Source: Leyella stercorea
GTDB lineage: Bacteria; Bacteroidota; Bacteroidia; Bacteroidales; Bacteroidaceae
Assembly: GCF_021531655.1 (NCBI RefSeq)
Contig: NZ_JADYUF010000007.1
Location: 1-64,000 of the forward strand
DNA length: 64,000 nucleotides
Direction: 5' to 3'
The notes beneath the pieces are model-generated. The model was not told where the DNA came from, made no database searches, and was given only the letters and a program-made list of their open reading frames with translations. The translations under genes were made by a program, and so were the position numbers. Of the stretch, positions 9,448 to 17,788 are shown piece by piece (positions within the stretch are counted from its first letter, which is position 1; the number at the start of each line of letters is the position of its first letter).

Positions 9448-10034
9448 GACAAAGCTGCCTCCACCAATAGATTGTCCTTTATATATTCTATCATATCATC
9501 AGATGCCATGCCATCTTTTGCCATGCCAATAATATCCATGACCTTACGTCCCTGCTGTGCATAAGCACGTTTCCATTCTTCGCCATGTGATTTTGCACGT
9601 AGCTCACCGTATGGAAGATTTACGTTCTCACAGATAGACTTATCTAAAGCCTCTATATCTGCTTTTGACAGGTACTCAACATCTGGTTGACGATTAGCTT
9701 CAAGCATATAATAAGCATCGTCAGTTCCTTTAGAAATGGAACTGTTTATCATTGCTTGCAATTCTTTATCACACTGTGGGTCACCCTTTATACAATTATA
9801 AAGAACTGAAGGTACTGGTCCATCAGGCAATGCACAGAATTCGTCAGAAACCATAGGAAATCCATATTTTGCCAAATATGAAACATTAGCAAAATATATT
9901 ACCTTGAACACATGGTAATAGTCTAACCCTTTTGTTTTGTTCAAAATGTATAGTAAAATCTCTGTCAGTTTCTGTTTGTCGAAGTTCGTCATTTCAAATG
10001 CCATTTTATCAATTACAAAATTAACACTTATCAT
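9444..10034 (-). CDS. Panacea-domain (DUF4065) antitoxin-like protein, 196 aa
   Basis: Residues about 15-75 match the Panacea/DUF4065 pattern: KLTEILLYILNK, YHVFKVIYFANVSYLAKYGFPM, then DEFCALPDGPVPSVLYN. This domain occurs in SocA and in PanA antitoxins, which neutralise many unrelated toxins by direct binding. No separate DNA-binding domain is obvious. The downstream gene overlaps by 4 bases, implying translational coupling. An alternative start is the Met at residue 11 (10004). Expression may pass through the leader/terminator at 10183-10276. Confidence 0.75.
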   Translation of the reverse strand: MISVNFVIDKMAFEMTNFDKQKLTEILLYILNKTKGLDYYHVFKVIYFANVSYLAKYGFPMVSDEFCALPDGPVPSVLYNCIKGDPQCDKELQAMINSSISKGTDDAYYMLEANRQPDVEYLSKADIEALDKSICENVNLPYGELRAKSHGEEWKRAYAQQGRKVMDIIGMAKDGMASDDMIEYIKDNLLVEAALS

Positions 10035-10182
10035 GCATTATGCAAAATTTTCATAAACTTTTTACAAAATATTATATATTCAGATAGAAGCGCATCCGTT
10101 AGTAGCATAAGTCCACCAGCTTGGTATACAAATTCAATTCTGCAAGCTATACGTTACAAACTGTAACGGTTTGAAAATGCTT

Positions 10183-10245
10183 ATAAACAAAAAACGCCTC
10201 GCACGATTTGAGCATTGTTAAGAGGCTTGGCGAGGACTGACGCTG
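10183..10245 (-). ncRNA. Candidate short terminated RNA or attenuated leader
   Basis: A strong promoter (10246-10276) would start a minus-strand transcript near 10239. Only about 5 bases on, CCTCGC of the RNA (10235-10230) pairs with GCGAGG (10202-10197), followed by CG and a run of six T, giving a transcript of about 50 bases. A competing stem, GCCTC (10226-10222) with GAGGC (10200-10196), uses overlapping bases. Read-through would enter the toxin-antitoxin operon 150 bases further on. It could be a free small RNA or that operon's attenuator. Confidence 0.45.
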
Positions 10246-10276
10246 CAAAGATACGAATAATCATTGATAATACAAA
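10246..10276 (-). promoter_or_regulatory. Strong Bacteroidetes promoter ahead of the short RNA
   Basis: On the minus strand: TTTG, exactly 19 bases, TATCTTTG. Confidence 0.65.
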
Positions 10277-10341
10277 CTTTTGAGCAAGAAAAATCATACA
10301 AAAGTAGATTTCTTTGACATATTTATATTTAATAATCACTA

Positions 10342-10716
10342 GTGTCTCGTTTCCTTATCAAGTTGCATTTTTGGGTCGATGGCATAGTCCTTGATGTGTT
10401 GCATCAGTACCTTTGCTGCTTATGCCATGTCCTCCACAGGCAGATTGCTGAAGTCATTAACAGCCTTTTTGTAACCGCTGTAAAGTCCGTCACGCTAAGC
10501 ATCGGCTGTAGCGATGTCATCGGTCAGCATACTTTTTTGCGAAATCTTCAAGTCCTCGTCCTCCTGCTCCATGGCAGCCTTTAGCGAGACAATCTGTGTG
10601 CTGAGCTTACTCTTGATTGTCGCATCGGCCTCAGCACGAGCCAATACGTTCGAAATGAACAAAAAGTGAGCACCATTGTTCAAGCGCTCCAAGCTAAGAG
10701 TTGCGATTTCACTCAT
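10342..10716 (-). pseudogene. DUF6261-family gene broken by two in-frame stops
   Basis: The frame from the ATG at 10716 (MSEIATLSLERLNNGAHFLF) resembles the start of DUF6261 proteins, a Bacteroidetes family of unknown function. It is interrupted by TAG at 10495-10497 and TAA at 10420-10422. In the same frame the peptide continues sensibly after each stop (RDGLYSGYKKAVNDF, then AAKVLMQHIKDYAIDPKMQL) to a final TAG at 10342. No frameshift is needed, so two point mutations and a 3' truncation explain it. The other genes here read with the standard code, so suppression is unlikely. Confidence 0.7.
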
Positions 10717-11120
10717 AGTTTGATAAAGATTTGAAAGTGAATAATGTGGAAACACTGTCGCCGTCGCCCCAGACATATAGCCGATACCACCACAACATTG
10801 TTTCCGTTAACTAATACTGTTTGGAATCAGCCAGACACATTGTTTCCACATCCGCCCCGTTCCGTCAGGACACAAAAACAGCGTTTCGTGCACCATTCCG
10901 TATGGAGTAATGCAAGAAACGCTGTTTCTGCCATCTTCCTCTTCGGAAAAAATGCAATCATAGTGCCACAATTCCTTCGTGCACATTTCCGGCACATTAA
11001 TGACACCGTTTCTCGCTTTAAACCGACAAGAATTGCCACAATGTCAGCCGTATTCTGCCATTTTAATGGCAATATAGCGTTAAATTTCATATTTTTTCGC
11101 TTCATGAAGTCCATAAACCG
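10717..11120. other. Non-coding stretch with nested inverted repeats
   Basis: No convincing gene. It holds repeats such as ACATTGTTTCC (twice, near 10795 and 10840) and the inverted pair AAACAGCGTTTC (10876-10887) with GAAACGCTGTTT (10916-10927). A Cys-rich 101-codon minus-strand frame spans most of it but has no recognisable domain or promoter. Confidence 0.4.
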
Positions 11121-11150
11121 TTGAAAATCCATATTTTTTTAGTAATTTTG
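11121..11150 (+). promoter_or_regulatory. Bacteroidetes promoter with 290-base leader
   Basis: TTG, 19 bases, TAATTTTG; predicted start near 11156. The next gene begins only at 11445. Confidence 0.65.
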
Positions 11151-11155
11151 AACCT

Positions 11156-11440
11156 GCATTCGCATCATAGCGTTTGCAGACATAATTTGGAAGTGCATTC
11201 CATACTTTGTTCTACCTTGTGAAACTTCGACAACTTCACGCAAAAGCATCAGGACAAGTAGAGGAAGTACTCCCTTGGCTCTGTAATATCACTACCCGAT
11301 ATACAGTCAAGGTGAGGCTTTATCTATCTTGTTTGTTGCTTGGGCAGTCGAAGGCCTCACAGGTGAATGAGATACGATGAGGTCTCACTTCTTTATATGG
11401 ATATTATTTTAATGATAATTCATAAACTTAAAGATTAACA
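11156..11440 (+). ncRNA. Structured leader or small RNA candidate
   Basis: Transcribed from the promoter at 11121-11150. Stems seen by eye: CCTTG with inner CTGTA/TACAG (11273-11312), GTGAGGC (11312-11318) with GCCTCAC (11354-11360), and TGAGA (11368-11372) with TCTCA (11383-11387). No clear terminator precedes the ATG at 11445, so it may be the 5' untranslated leader of the 515-aa gene. It matches no RNA class I can name. Confidence 0.35.
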
Positions 11441-11444
11441 GCAT

Positions 11445-12992
11445 ATGAGAAAGTTTCTATTCCTTCTATTAGTTTTAACCATCAGTTTAAGAGTTTGTGC
11501 CCAATTTGCTCCTGCAAAAGGGAAGGTTATCATGTTCTATCCTATTTCTGATGCTATTCGTAACAGCGCAAACGGATATGATTGCTTCTATTCTACCGAT
11601 GACGCTTATAGAAATGGAAAGATAAACTGCAAACCCAAATTACGATTTAAAAAGAACGAATTCAATCTTACGCCATATGAGGAAATTGAGAAACACACAT
11701 TTACAGTTCTTGATTATTATATAGAAAATAAAGACTCAAAAAAGATAGAAAAAAAAACTTGTATCTGCTTTCTCAAAAGAGATGATGGAGAAAAGATGTT
11801 CTTGCGCATCCCTTATATTTGTCAGCAAGAAGATAATATAATTACCAGGTCTTTCTTGATTCCCAGAACAACAAGTATAGACATACCATGTTGCTATTAT
11901 GATCAGTACAAGTATATAAAAAAAGATTATCAACAGCAAAATGTAGTAAATTATCCAGAAGTGACTCGGTCATTCAATTATGAGAATAGTAAAAGAGACG
12001 ATTTAGATAAGAAATTATTTACAAACCATTTGAGTTTTTTAGGAAACAAGTTACCCAAATACTTCTCAAAAAGATATGGTACTGTTTTCTACTGTGAACA
12101 AGTTTCTTTTGAAAATGTCGAAGGGTATGCATTCAAACAACCAATCTGTAGATTTCGATACAATGAAGGACAATTGATTGTTCCTATGTTTGATTTCAGA
12201 GGAAGTGGAGGGGCTTCCTATGGTTCTAATTACACTGTCCTTCAGTTCTTTTCTAATAAAGAACAACTACTAAACGAGAAAATGGCAAATCTGAATAAAC
12301 GTGAGTTATCTATCGTTGGTGACACACTTTATTATGCCCAAGAACTTAAATCAAAATATAGTTATGAGACCTTAAGAGATGCTCTGTGCATTCAGTACAG
12401 GAATAGCGAGAATACTTATAAAGTAAAGAGCAACATTCCTTATAAATGTACTAGAATTGATTTAGCTAATGAATTTGCGACAGATTATTCATGTCCTTCT
12501 TTGTATGCTATTTTAACAGATCCATCCGGCACTGAAATTCAGGTACCACTGATCAAATTAGCATTTAAAGAAAAATATGACTACGATGAAATGTTCAAAA
12601 TTGCATCAGAGGAAAAAGCACGTCAAGAAGCATGGGTCTTGAAAAATGCAAAAGAGCAAGAAGAATTAGATAAGAAGATTGCAAAATATACCCCAAAATA
12701 CGGTAAGGAAGGTGCTAAGGTTATAGCTAAAGGATATTGTAGTGAAGAAGATTATGCACACTGGAAAAAGCAGTATGGAGAAAGAACCGCTGTTATGATT
12801 GCAAAAGGATTGTATGATGTTGGTTTTCCTAAATCAGCTTTCTATGTTGCGATCAATAAAGACTATATAAAACTAATAGCTTCTTACAGCGACCAAACAG
12901 GTTCATATGAGGTTATTCAGCATCGTGAATTTAATCCCAAATATGTTACATTCAGAAATGGAAAAATTATTAGTATAACAGACTTTTATTAA
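11445..12992 (+). CDS. Secreted protein of unknown function, 515 aa
   Basis: A signal peptide (about residues 1-19, ending VCA) exports the protein. Residues 20-390 are probably beta-rich and not recognised. From about 390 there is a charged helix (EEKARQEAWVLKNAKEQEELDKK), then two short repeats, KYGKEGAKVIAKG and QYGERTAVMIAKG. The tail LYDVGFPKSAF...YVTFRNGKIISITDFY recalls the small folded domain that follows such repeats in other Bacteroidetes proteins, loosely like SmpA/OmlA. Two small exported proteins follow within 30 bases each, suggesting one operon. A and T content is higher than in the housekeeping genes. Function unknown. Confidence 0.7.
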   Translation: MRKFLFLLLVLTISLRVCAQFAPAKGKVIMFYPISDAIRNSANGYDCFYSTDDAYRNGKINCKPKLRFKKNEFNLTPYEEIEKHTFTVLDYYIENKDSKKIEKKTCICFLKRDDGEKMFLRIPYICQQEDNIITRSFLIPRTTSIDIPCCYYDQYKYIKKDYQQQNVVNYPEVTRSFNYENSKRDDLDKKLFTNHLSFLGNKLPKYFSKRYGTVFYCEQVSFENVEGYAFKQPICRFRYNEGQLIVPMFDFRGSGGASYGSNYTVLQFFSNKEQLLNEKMANLNKRELSIVGDTLYYAQELKSKYSYETLRDALCIQYRNSENTYKVKSNIPYKCTRIDLANEFATDYSCPSLYAILTDPSGTEIQVPLIKLAFKEKYDYDEMFKIASEEKARQEAWVLKNAKEQEELDKKIAKYTPKYGKEGAKVIAKGYCSEEDYAHWKKQYGERTAVMIAKGLYDVGFPKSAFYVAINKDYIKLIASYSDQTGSYEVIQHREFNPKYVTFRNGKIISITDFY

Positions 12993-13018
12993 AAACATAA
13001 TAATACATTTTAGAAATT

Positions 13019-13396
13019 ATGAACATCAAATTATTTGTAATCTTTTTCTCCTTGTTATTTACATCTGTTTACTGTAATGCAAAGAATAGTGTATATTCTT
13101 CTACAAAAACTGAACTTGTGACTCAGAAGAAGAGTAGTAAGGCAACAGGACTCAATGGAACATACTATTGTTCAAAGACACGTGAGTATTATATCTTCAA
13201 GAGTGACCACACAGGTTCTTTTGTGACGGGTTCTGTATCTTCAAAATTCCGTTGGTCACTCAAAGGTAGTTTTGTAATACTGACTTACTCTAACGGAGGA
13301 AAGACCGAACTTCAGTACAATCGCAGTAGTGATTATCTCTTGGAAAACTCAAGTATGCTCGGCACACTCCTTTACGAAAAAAGGAAGTCAAGATAA
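13019..13396 (+). CDS. Small secreted protein of unknown function, 125 aa
   Basis: A signal peptide covers about residues 1-22 (ending YCNA). The mature part has the pattern GLNGTYYCS...YYIFKSDHTGSF...KFRWSLKGSFVILTY, alternating strands like the small lipocalin-like or 'how much is this worth' type beta-sandwich domains of Bacteroidetes secreted proteins. It lies 26 bases after the 515-aa gene and 6 bases before the next lipoprotein, so the three are probably co-transcribed. No catalytic residues are apparent. Confidence 0.65.
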   Translation: MNIKLFVIFFSLLFTSVYCNAKNSVYSSTKTELVTQKKSSKATGLNGTYYCSKTREYYIFKSDHTGSFVTGSVSSKFRWSLKGSFVILTYSNGGKTELQYNRSSDYLLENSSMLGTLLYEKRKSR

Positions 13397-13402
13397 TAAG
13401 AC

Positions 13403-13807
13403 ATGCAGAAAGTTTGCTTTTTTATAGCATCATTACTTTATTTATACAATTGTAGTAATATTAAGAACGAGCCGGTTAGAGTAAATCAACCCGACTCGAT
13501 TTCTTATTCATTCGTAATTCAAGTGAACGAAGTGGGTAATTACCTTGTGTATATTCCCGATGAATCTGAAAGAATAAAAACATCACAACTGATACCTTCA
13601 AAGGTTTCTATTTCCGATTCTATCTGGGCAGTACAACTAACAGACATTGATATTTGTATTAAAGCATACAAAAAAGTGACTGCAAGCAACGATGTTAAGA
13701 TATACATTGAGGCAGACAGCCAAGCAGAATACAAAGTAATCAAGGAACTAATTGAATATTTACAAGACACAGGCAATTCAAACTATTATCTTACAACCAT
13801 ACATTAG
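13403..13807 (+). CDS. Lipoprotein with an ExbD-like periplasmic domain, 134 aa
   Basis: The N-terminus MQKVCFFIASLLYLYNCS is a short lipoprotein signal with a probable lipobox Cys at residue 17. The C-terminal 40 residues, VKIYIEADSQAEYKVIKELIEYLQDTG...YLTT, closely resemble the periplasmic fold of ExbD/TolR, where this segment forms the dimeric beta-alpha-beta unit. The usual ExbD transmembrane helix with its Asp is absent and replaced by the lipid anchor. No exbB or tonB is near. I infer a domain borrowed from ExbD rather than a working proton-channel subunit. Confidence 0.55.
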   Translation: MQKVCFFIASLLYLYNCSNIKNEPVRVNQPDSISYSFVIQVNEVGNYLVYIPDESERIKTSQLIPSKVSISDSIWAVQLTDIDICIKAYKKVTASNDVKIYIEADSQAEYKVIKELIEYLQDTGNSNYYLTTIH

Positions 13808-13809
13808 AC

Positions 13810-15135
13810 ATGCGAAAAACATCAGTTTCAATATATGACACAAAGGAGTTGTTAGAATCATGGGATTATAAGTCAAATACACTTGATCCTAAGATTACTA
13901 GTAACAAAAGTTCACAAAAAGCATGGTGGATATGTAAAAAATGTGGAGCTTCGTATGAACGAGGAATTAAGGAACAGAAGAAAAGTATGGGATTATGCAA
14001 GGTCTGCACAGCGAAAGAAACAGCAAATCGTGTTTATCTTAGCAATCTGAGAAATAAAGGCTCCGTAAAAAGTAAGTATCCTGAAATGGCGGCAGAATGG
14101 GACTACGAAAGGAACTTTCCTGTGCGACCAGAGCAAGTTTCTTGTTGCTCTGCGGATAAATATTGGTGGAAATGTCAAGAATGTGGACACAAGTGGTTCA
14201 CTAGTCCTAGTGCAAGGTTTAGTAATGGTAAAGTACATGGATGTCGGAAATGTAGCTTCTCAAAAAGCGTTGAAACAAAACAGAAAATAGATCTCAGTAC
14301 CATTGGTCCCCTAACAGTAACACATCCAGAAATAGCCAAACAATGGGATTATAAAAAAAATGGCGATTTAACACCTGATGCTGTTACAAAACGATCCATT
14401 AAACGGGTTTGGTTTAGATGTGCATTTGGACATTCCTATAGACAGATGATTAGTGAGAAAATTCGCGAAGGATTAGGTTGTCCTAAATGCAGCCAAAAAA
14501 CCTCGTTTCCAGAACAAACTATAGCTTTTTATTTAGGTCAGTTTCTTGAAGTCAAATCTGATTATAAGCATAATGGATATGAACTTGATATATATATCCC
14601 AAAACTTAATGTTGCGATAGAATATGATGGATATAGATTTCATAGTTCCCCGTCAAAAAGACAAAGCGATAAAAAAAAGGATGAATATTGTTTAAAAAAC
14701 AAGATTAAATTAATCCGAGTTAAGGAACTTCCAAAACATACAAACAAATATTTGTCAATCTATGTTTCACCTACAAATGATGAGTGGAAAAAACTTATTA
14801 ACGACTTATGTTCTGAATTAGGAATTGACAATACATTTGATGTAGATATAGAAAGAGACAGGTGTATTATTTATTCTAAAATTACTGGAAAAAATTATGA
14901 ATCATCATTTGCATGTAAAAGACCTCATTTGCTTCAATTCTGGGATAGCTCTAAGAACTACAATATTAATCCAGGGACTGTTAGTAATGGAACAAGAATG
15001 AAATTTTGGTGGATATGTCCCTGTTGTGGCAAAAGTTATGAACGTTCTTTGAATAACCAAAAAAGAGAAAGGCCTTTATGCATCGAGTGTGCCTATGAGA
15101 AGGCTTTACAAACAAGAAAAGATAAAAGAAAGTAA
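13810..15135 (+). CDS. Zinc-ribbon repeat protein with Vsr/DUF559-like nuclease domain, 441 aa
   Basis: Four copies of a treble-clef unit of the DUF4379 type are present: WDY...N, then WWxCxxCG, then CxxC. The ligands are C42/C45/C63/C66, C122/C125/C145/C148, C204/H208/C224/C227 and C403/C406/C424/C427. Between units three and four lies a PD-(D/E)xK-fold nuclease-like domain: PEQTIAFYL (E235), ELDIYIP (D260), AIEYDGYRFH (E271, D273), as in Vsr and DUF559 endonucleases. It probably binds and cuts nucleic acid; a role in defence or with mobile DNA is an inference. The gene is distinctly A/T-rich, follows the lipoprotein gene by 2 bases and precedes a RES-domain gene, all suggesting transfer. 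Confidence 0.75.
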   Translation: MRKTSVSIYDTKELLESWDYKSNTLDPKITSNKSSQKAWWICKKCGASYERGIKEQKKSMGLCKVCTAKETANRVYLSNLRNKGSVKSKYPEMAAEWDYERNFPVRPEQVSCCSADKYWWKCQECGHKWFTSPSARFSNGKVHGCRKCSFSKSVETKQKIDLSTIGPLTVTHPEIAKQWDYKKNGDLTPDAVTKRSIKRVWFRCAFGHSYRQMISEKIREGLGCPKCSQKTSFPEQTIAFYLGQFLEVKSDYKHNGYELDIYIPKLNVAIEYDGYRFHSSPSKRQSDKKKDEYCLKNKIKLIRVKELPKHTNKYLSIYVSPTNDEWKKLINDLCSELGIDNTFDVDIERDRCIIYSKITGKNYESSFACKRPHLLQFWDSSKNYNINPGTVSNGTRMKFWWICPCCGKSYERSLNNQKRERPLCIECAYEKALQTRKDKRK

Positions 15136-15310
15136 GACTAAATAGGTAGTCCGTATTTTATAGTATCTTCTTGAGGTGTTTTTAACATTAGATTTGTAAG
15201 TTTGGTGTTACATAGGTAAAACACTTTCTAATTTTTTTTACCTACATTATAATGGCATTAGGTTTATATAGTCAACACATCAAGTAACAGTAATTCAAAA
15301 ATCCAGCATC

Positions 15311-16147
15311 ATGTGTACAGAAGAGTTAAATGACGTAATAAAAAGAATAGATGGATATGAAGAAAACATCATATCGTCAAAATATGATGAATATGAGAAG
15401 TTTTTTATGCACTTCCCAATTATAGTGGCAGCACCTATAGACTTTTCATTTCCAGTCTTCAGAGTAAGACCTGTAGAAGACAATGTTGATGAGTCAAGTC
15501 CATCATCGTTTTCATACAAGCCACAAAAGCTGATACCCGCAATGAGCAGACTTAACTTAAAAGGAGAATCTGTCTTTTATGGTTCTATATATCCTCAGAC
15601 TGCAATAAAAGAACGTGGAATAAAGCCTAATAAAGAATTCTACATGTCAAAATGGATAATCAATAAAAGAGACTTAACCTTATATAGATTATTCAATCAT
15701 GAGGAATTAACTTCAAACGAGAAAGCATCTACAATAATAAACTATGTTGACTCAGTCAGAAATGATGACACAACAAAATTGCTATCTCTGATATCTGAGA
15801 AACTGACATCTACTATTAACGAAGCAAACAAGTATAATTTTACTGCATTATATGCGAGTTACGTGAGACGAAATCGCATCTTTTACAAGTTAAAAGATGA
15901 GGAAGGAAACAAACGAAATGTATCAATTGATGGCTTTCTATATAAAAGCATCAAAAGTGATAACCCAAATGAACTGAACATTGCATTGTTTCCTGATATT
16001 ATTGATAATTGGGGAATATTGGATTCTGTTTATAAGTGTTCTGTAAATGAGTCATTTGACATAATAACAGGTTACAAGGGGGTGTACGATGGTACAGAAA
16101 TAAAATGGAATAACTCAAAGTTTCATTACAGATTAGAACGTCCATAA
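15311..16147 (+). CDS. RES-domain protein without visible antitoxin, 278 aa
   Basis: Residues 46-101 carry the RES pattern: FPVFRVR (R51), MSRLNLKGESVFYGS (R80, Y90) and QTAIKE (E101), followed by a strand WIINKRDLTLYRL. RES toxins are ADP-ribosyltransferase-fold enzymes that degrade NAD+ or modify targets. The C-terminal 120 residues also recall this type (ALFPDIIDNWGILDSVYKCS). The usual Xre/MbcA antitoxin is not adjacent: upstream is the zinc-ribbon nuclease gene, 175 bases away, and downstream an integrase remnant. A weak -7 match, TAGATTTG, lies at 15189-15196. A/T-rich like its neighbour. Enzyme activity is inferred from few residues. Confidence 0.55.
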   Translation: MCTEELNDVIKRIDGYEENIISSKYDEYEKFFMHFPIIVAAPIDFSFPVFRVRPVEDNVDESSPSSFSYKPQKLIPAMSRLNLKGESVFYGSIYPQTAIKERGIKPNKEFYMSKWIINKRDLTLYRLFNHEELTSNEKASTIINYVDSVRNDDTTKLLSLISEKLTSTINEANKYNFTALYASYVRRNRIFYKLKDEEGNKRNVSIDGFLYKSIKSDNPNELNIALFPDIIDNWGILDSVYKCSVNESFDIITGYKGVYDGTEIKWNNSKFHYRLERP

Positions 16148-16154
16148 GATGCTT

Positions 16155-16832
16155 TTGAAAATAGAAGCTCTTGCTGTGACAGATGTTCCTTCTCCGTTGG
16201 TATCGTGTCTATTCTGTCAAGGAAGCCATTAGGGTTCTCCTTGATTTTGCGGTCACGATAGGCAGTGTGGAGTACTGCACGGAAGGTTGAGTTTCACTCT
16301 TCCTTCTTCGCACCTCGGCAATTCAAACGAGTTTGATTGCACTCGGTTTGGCGTCGGTTGACCAATAACCTGCAGCAGTGTTGGTGTGCAGTTTCTTTTC
16401 AGTGCGGTGTATCTGTGGTGTTGTCTGCAGATACTCCATGAACTTGACACAGAAGTCAACGGTGATCTCTCCGAAGGTGCACTTACCTTCAACGAACCTC
16501 TCAAAGTACTTGTACACGTTCTCCCACTTGGTGTTCTTCTCTTCTGCCTTCTTCTTGAAGTAGGCAAAGAAGTCACCCTTCTGCTTTTCTTTGTCAAAGA
16601 AATCGTATCGCTCATTGACGATACTCTCAAAACGACGGCAACGGATGGCTTCTGCCTTTTCCGTCATGTTGTCGTTGTAGTCACGCTCGCGCTGGTTCTT
16701 AGGCTTGGAGTAGATGTAGATGCCGAGTGACTCATGGCGGATGACTTTCATCGTGCTCTCGTCACGATAGCCTGGATAATTTGCTGTTCTTTCTTCCATT
16801 GCTCGCAATTCACATTTTCTTGTCGGTCTCAT
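16155..16832 (-). pseudogene. Tyrosine recombinase (integrase) remnant with a 71-bp insertion
   Basis: The frame from about 16832 to 16356 gives the SAM-like core-binding domain of a Bacteroidetes integrase (KWENVYKYFERFVEGKCTFGEITVDFCVKFMEYL, ending GYWST). The family then continues FRAVLHTAYRDRKI; here that peptide appears in another frame at 16284 and downward, through KENPNGFLDRIDTI and EHLSQQELLF, and stops near 16155. A 71-base segment (16285-16355) separates GYWST from FRAVL. The catalytic domain with R-H-R-Y is missing. It is dead and truncated against the RES gene. Confidence 0.8.
16285..16355. repeat. 71-bp insertion inside the integrase remnant
   Basis: The integrase frame is contiguous if this block is removed. 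TCAACC (minus strand) occurs at both junctions, consistent with a 6-base target duplication. The block carries an imperfect internal palindrome around CAAACGAGTTTG (16324-16335). Confidence 0.5.
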
Positions 16833-17209
16833 ACTCTTTGATATTGCTATGTTCTACATACTTTGAGTATTCCAGCGATGGAGTAAACGGAAGTGAACCA
16901 TTGATAACCTTTGTCAACCCAGTCCACGATATAACGCTTTTTGCTTATCAACTTCAAAGATGTCATCCATTGTACTCACTCGTAAACCCTTGTCAACTAC
17001 ATTCACGATATGACAAAATAAAAGCTCCGCAAATTCTCCACGGTAGAAATACGATGCAAAAATATGTAGGAAATCGGGAACTGCTAAAAAGCACTCAGAA
17101 AGTGTTAAAAAACAAAGAGTATTGAAAATCAAGACTTTATGTTTGGTTGTTCATAGTAAGTTACGGTTAGTTATAAGGCTCTAAATACAAATGAAGGAAG
17201 ATACAGCAG
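16833..17209. other. Gene-free stretch up to the CRISPR array, probable leader at its right end
   Basis: No gene is supported. A 25-base imperfect direct repeat starting TTGTCAAC occurs at 16911-16934 and 16990-17014. TATGTTTG at 17138-17145 could be the -7 box of an array promoter; the A/T-rich 17120-17209 is the likely leader. Confidence 0.4.
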
Positions 17210-17688
17210 GTTCTAATCGTACCTTTATGGAATTGAAATGAAGATGGATTGACTGAAGAGGAAGTGAAAGCCTTGTTCTAATCGTACCTTTATGGAATTG
17301 AAATAGTGAGATTGAAGTTGTAGATACCGTCAAGGTTGGTTCTAATCGTACCTTTATGGAATTGAAATTGAACAGGAGCTTTGAAAGAAAAACCGTTCTG
17401 GGGTTCTAATCGTACCTTTATGGAATTGAAATAGAGTCTGCGGCGTGTCTTTTACTTTTGAGAGAAGTTCTAATCGTACCTTTATGGAATTGAAATATAA
17501 GACGAATGGCAAGGTGAACACCGACCATCGAGTTCTAATCGTACCTTTATGGAATTGAAATGCCGACAAGACACGTCCTATGATGCAGCGCATTGTTCTA
17601 ATCGTACCTTTATGGAATTGAAATCTGTGCAAGTTCATTCTCTTGTTCTTCTATTGCGGTTCTAATCGTACCTTTATGGAATTAAAAT
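17210..17688 (+). CRISPR. CRISPR array, 8 repeats and 7 spacers, no cas genes nearby
   Basis: A 30-base repeat beginning GTTCTAATCGTACC and ending GGAATTGAAAT starts at 17210, 17275, 17339, 17403, 17467, 17532, 17595 and 17659. Spacers are 33-35 bases, all different. The last repeat has one change (ATTAAAAT for ATTGAAAT), marking the right side as the old end and the left as the leader end. The 3' end ATTGAAAT is like the 5' handle of type I-B and type III crRNAs. No cas gene lies within the window, so it depends on Cas proteins encoded elsewhere or is a relic. I saw no spacer match to the prophage here. Confidence 0.97.
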
Positions 17689-17729
17689 GTAACTATTCAG
17701 CGAATGCCATAGCATAGCTGAATAGTTAC
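17689..17729. terminator. Perfect 13-bp hairpin directly after the last CRISPR repeat
   Basis: GTAACTATTCAGC (17689-17701) pairs with GCTGAATAGTTAC (17717-17729) around a 15-base loop. It abuts the final repeat and lacks a T-run. Confidence 0.5.
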
Positions 17730-17788
17730 GTGACGTATTATATGACAACAAAAACTATAAAGCGATGAGTTCAACTATAATTCCCCTC

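Noticed and set aside
10827..11132. Cys-rich 101-codon frame on the minus strand
   Set aside because: It overlaps nested inverted repeats, has no promoter or domain, and its composition follows the repeats.
17354..17638. 94-codon frame on the minus strand
   Set aside because: It is the translated CRISPR repeat (recurring FQFHKGTIRT), not a protein gene.
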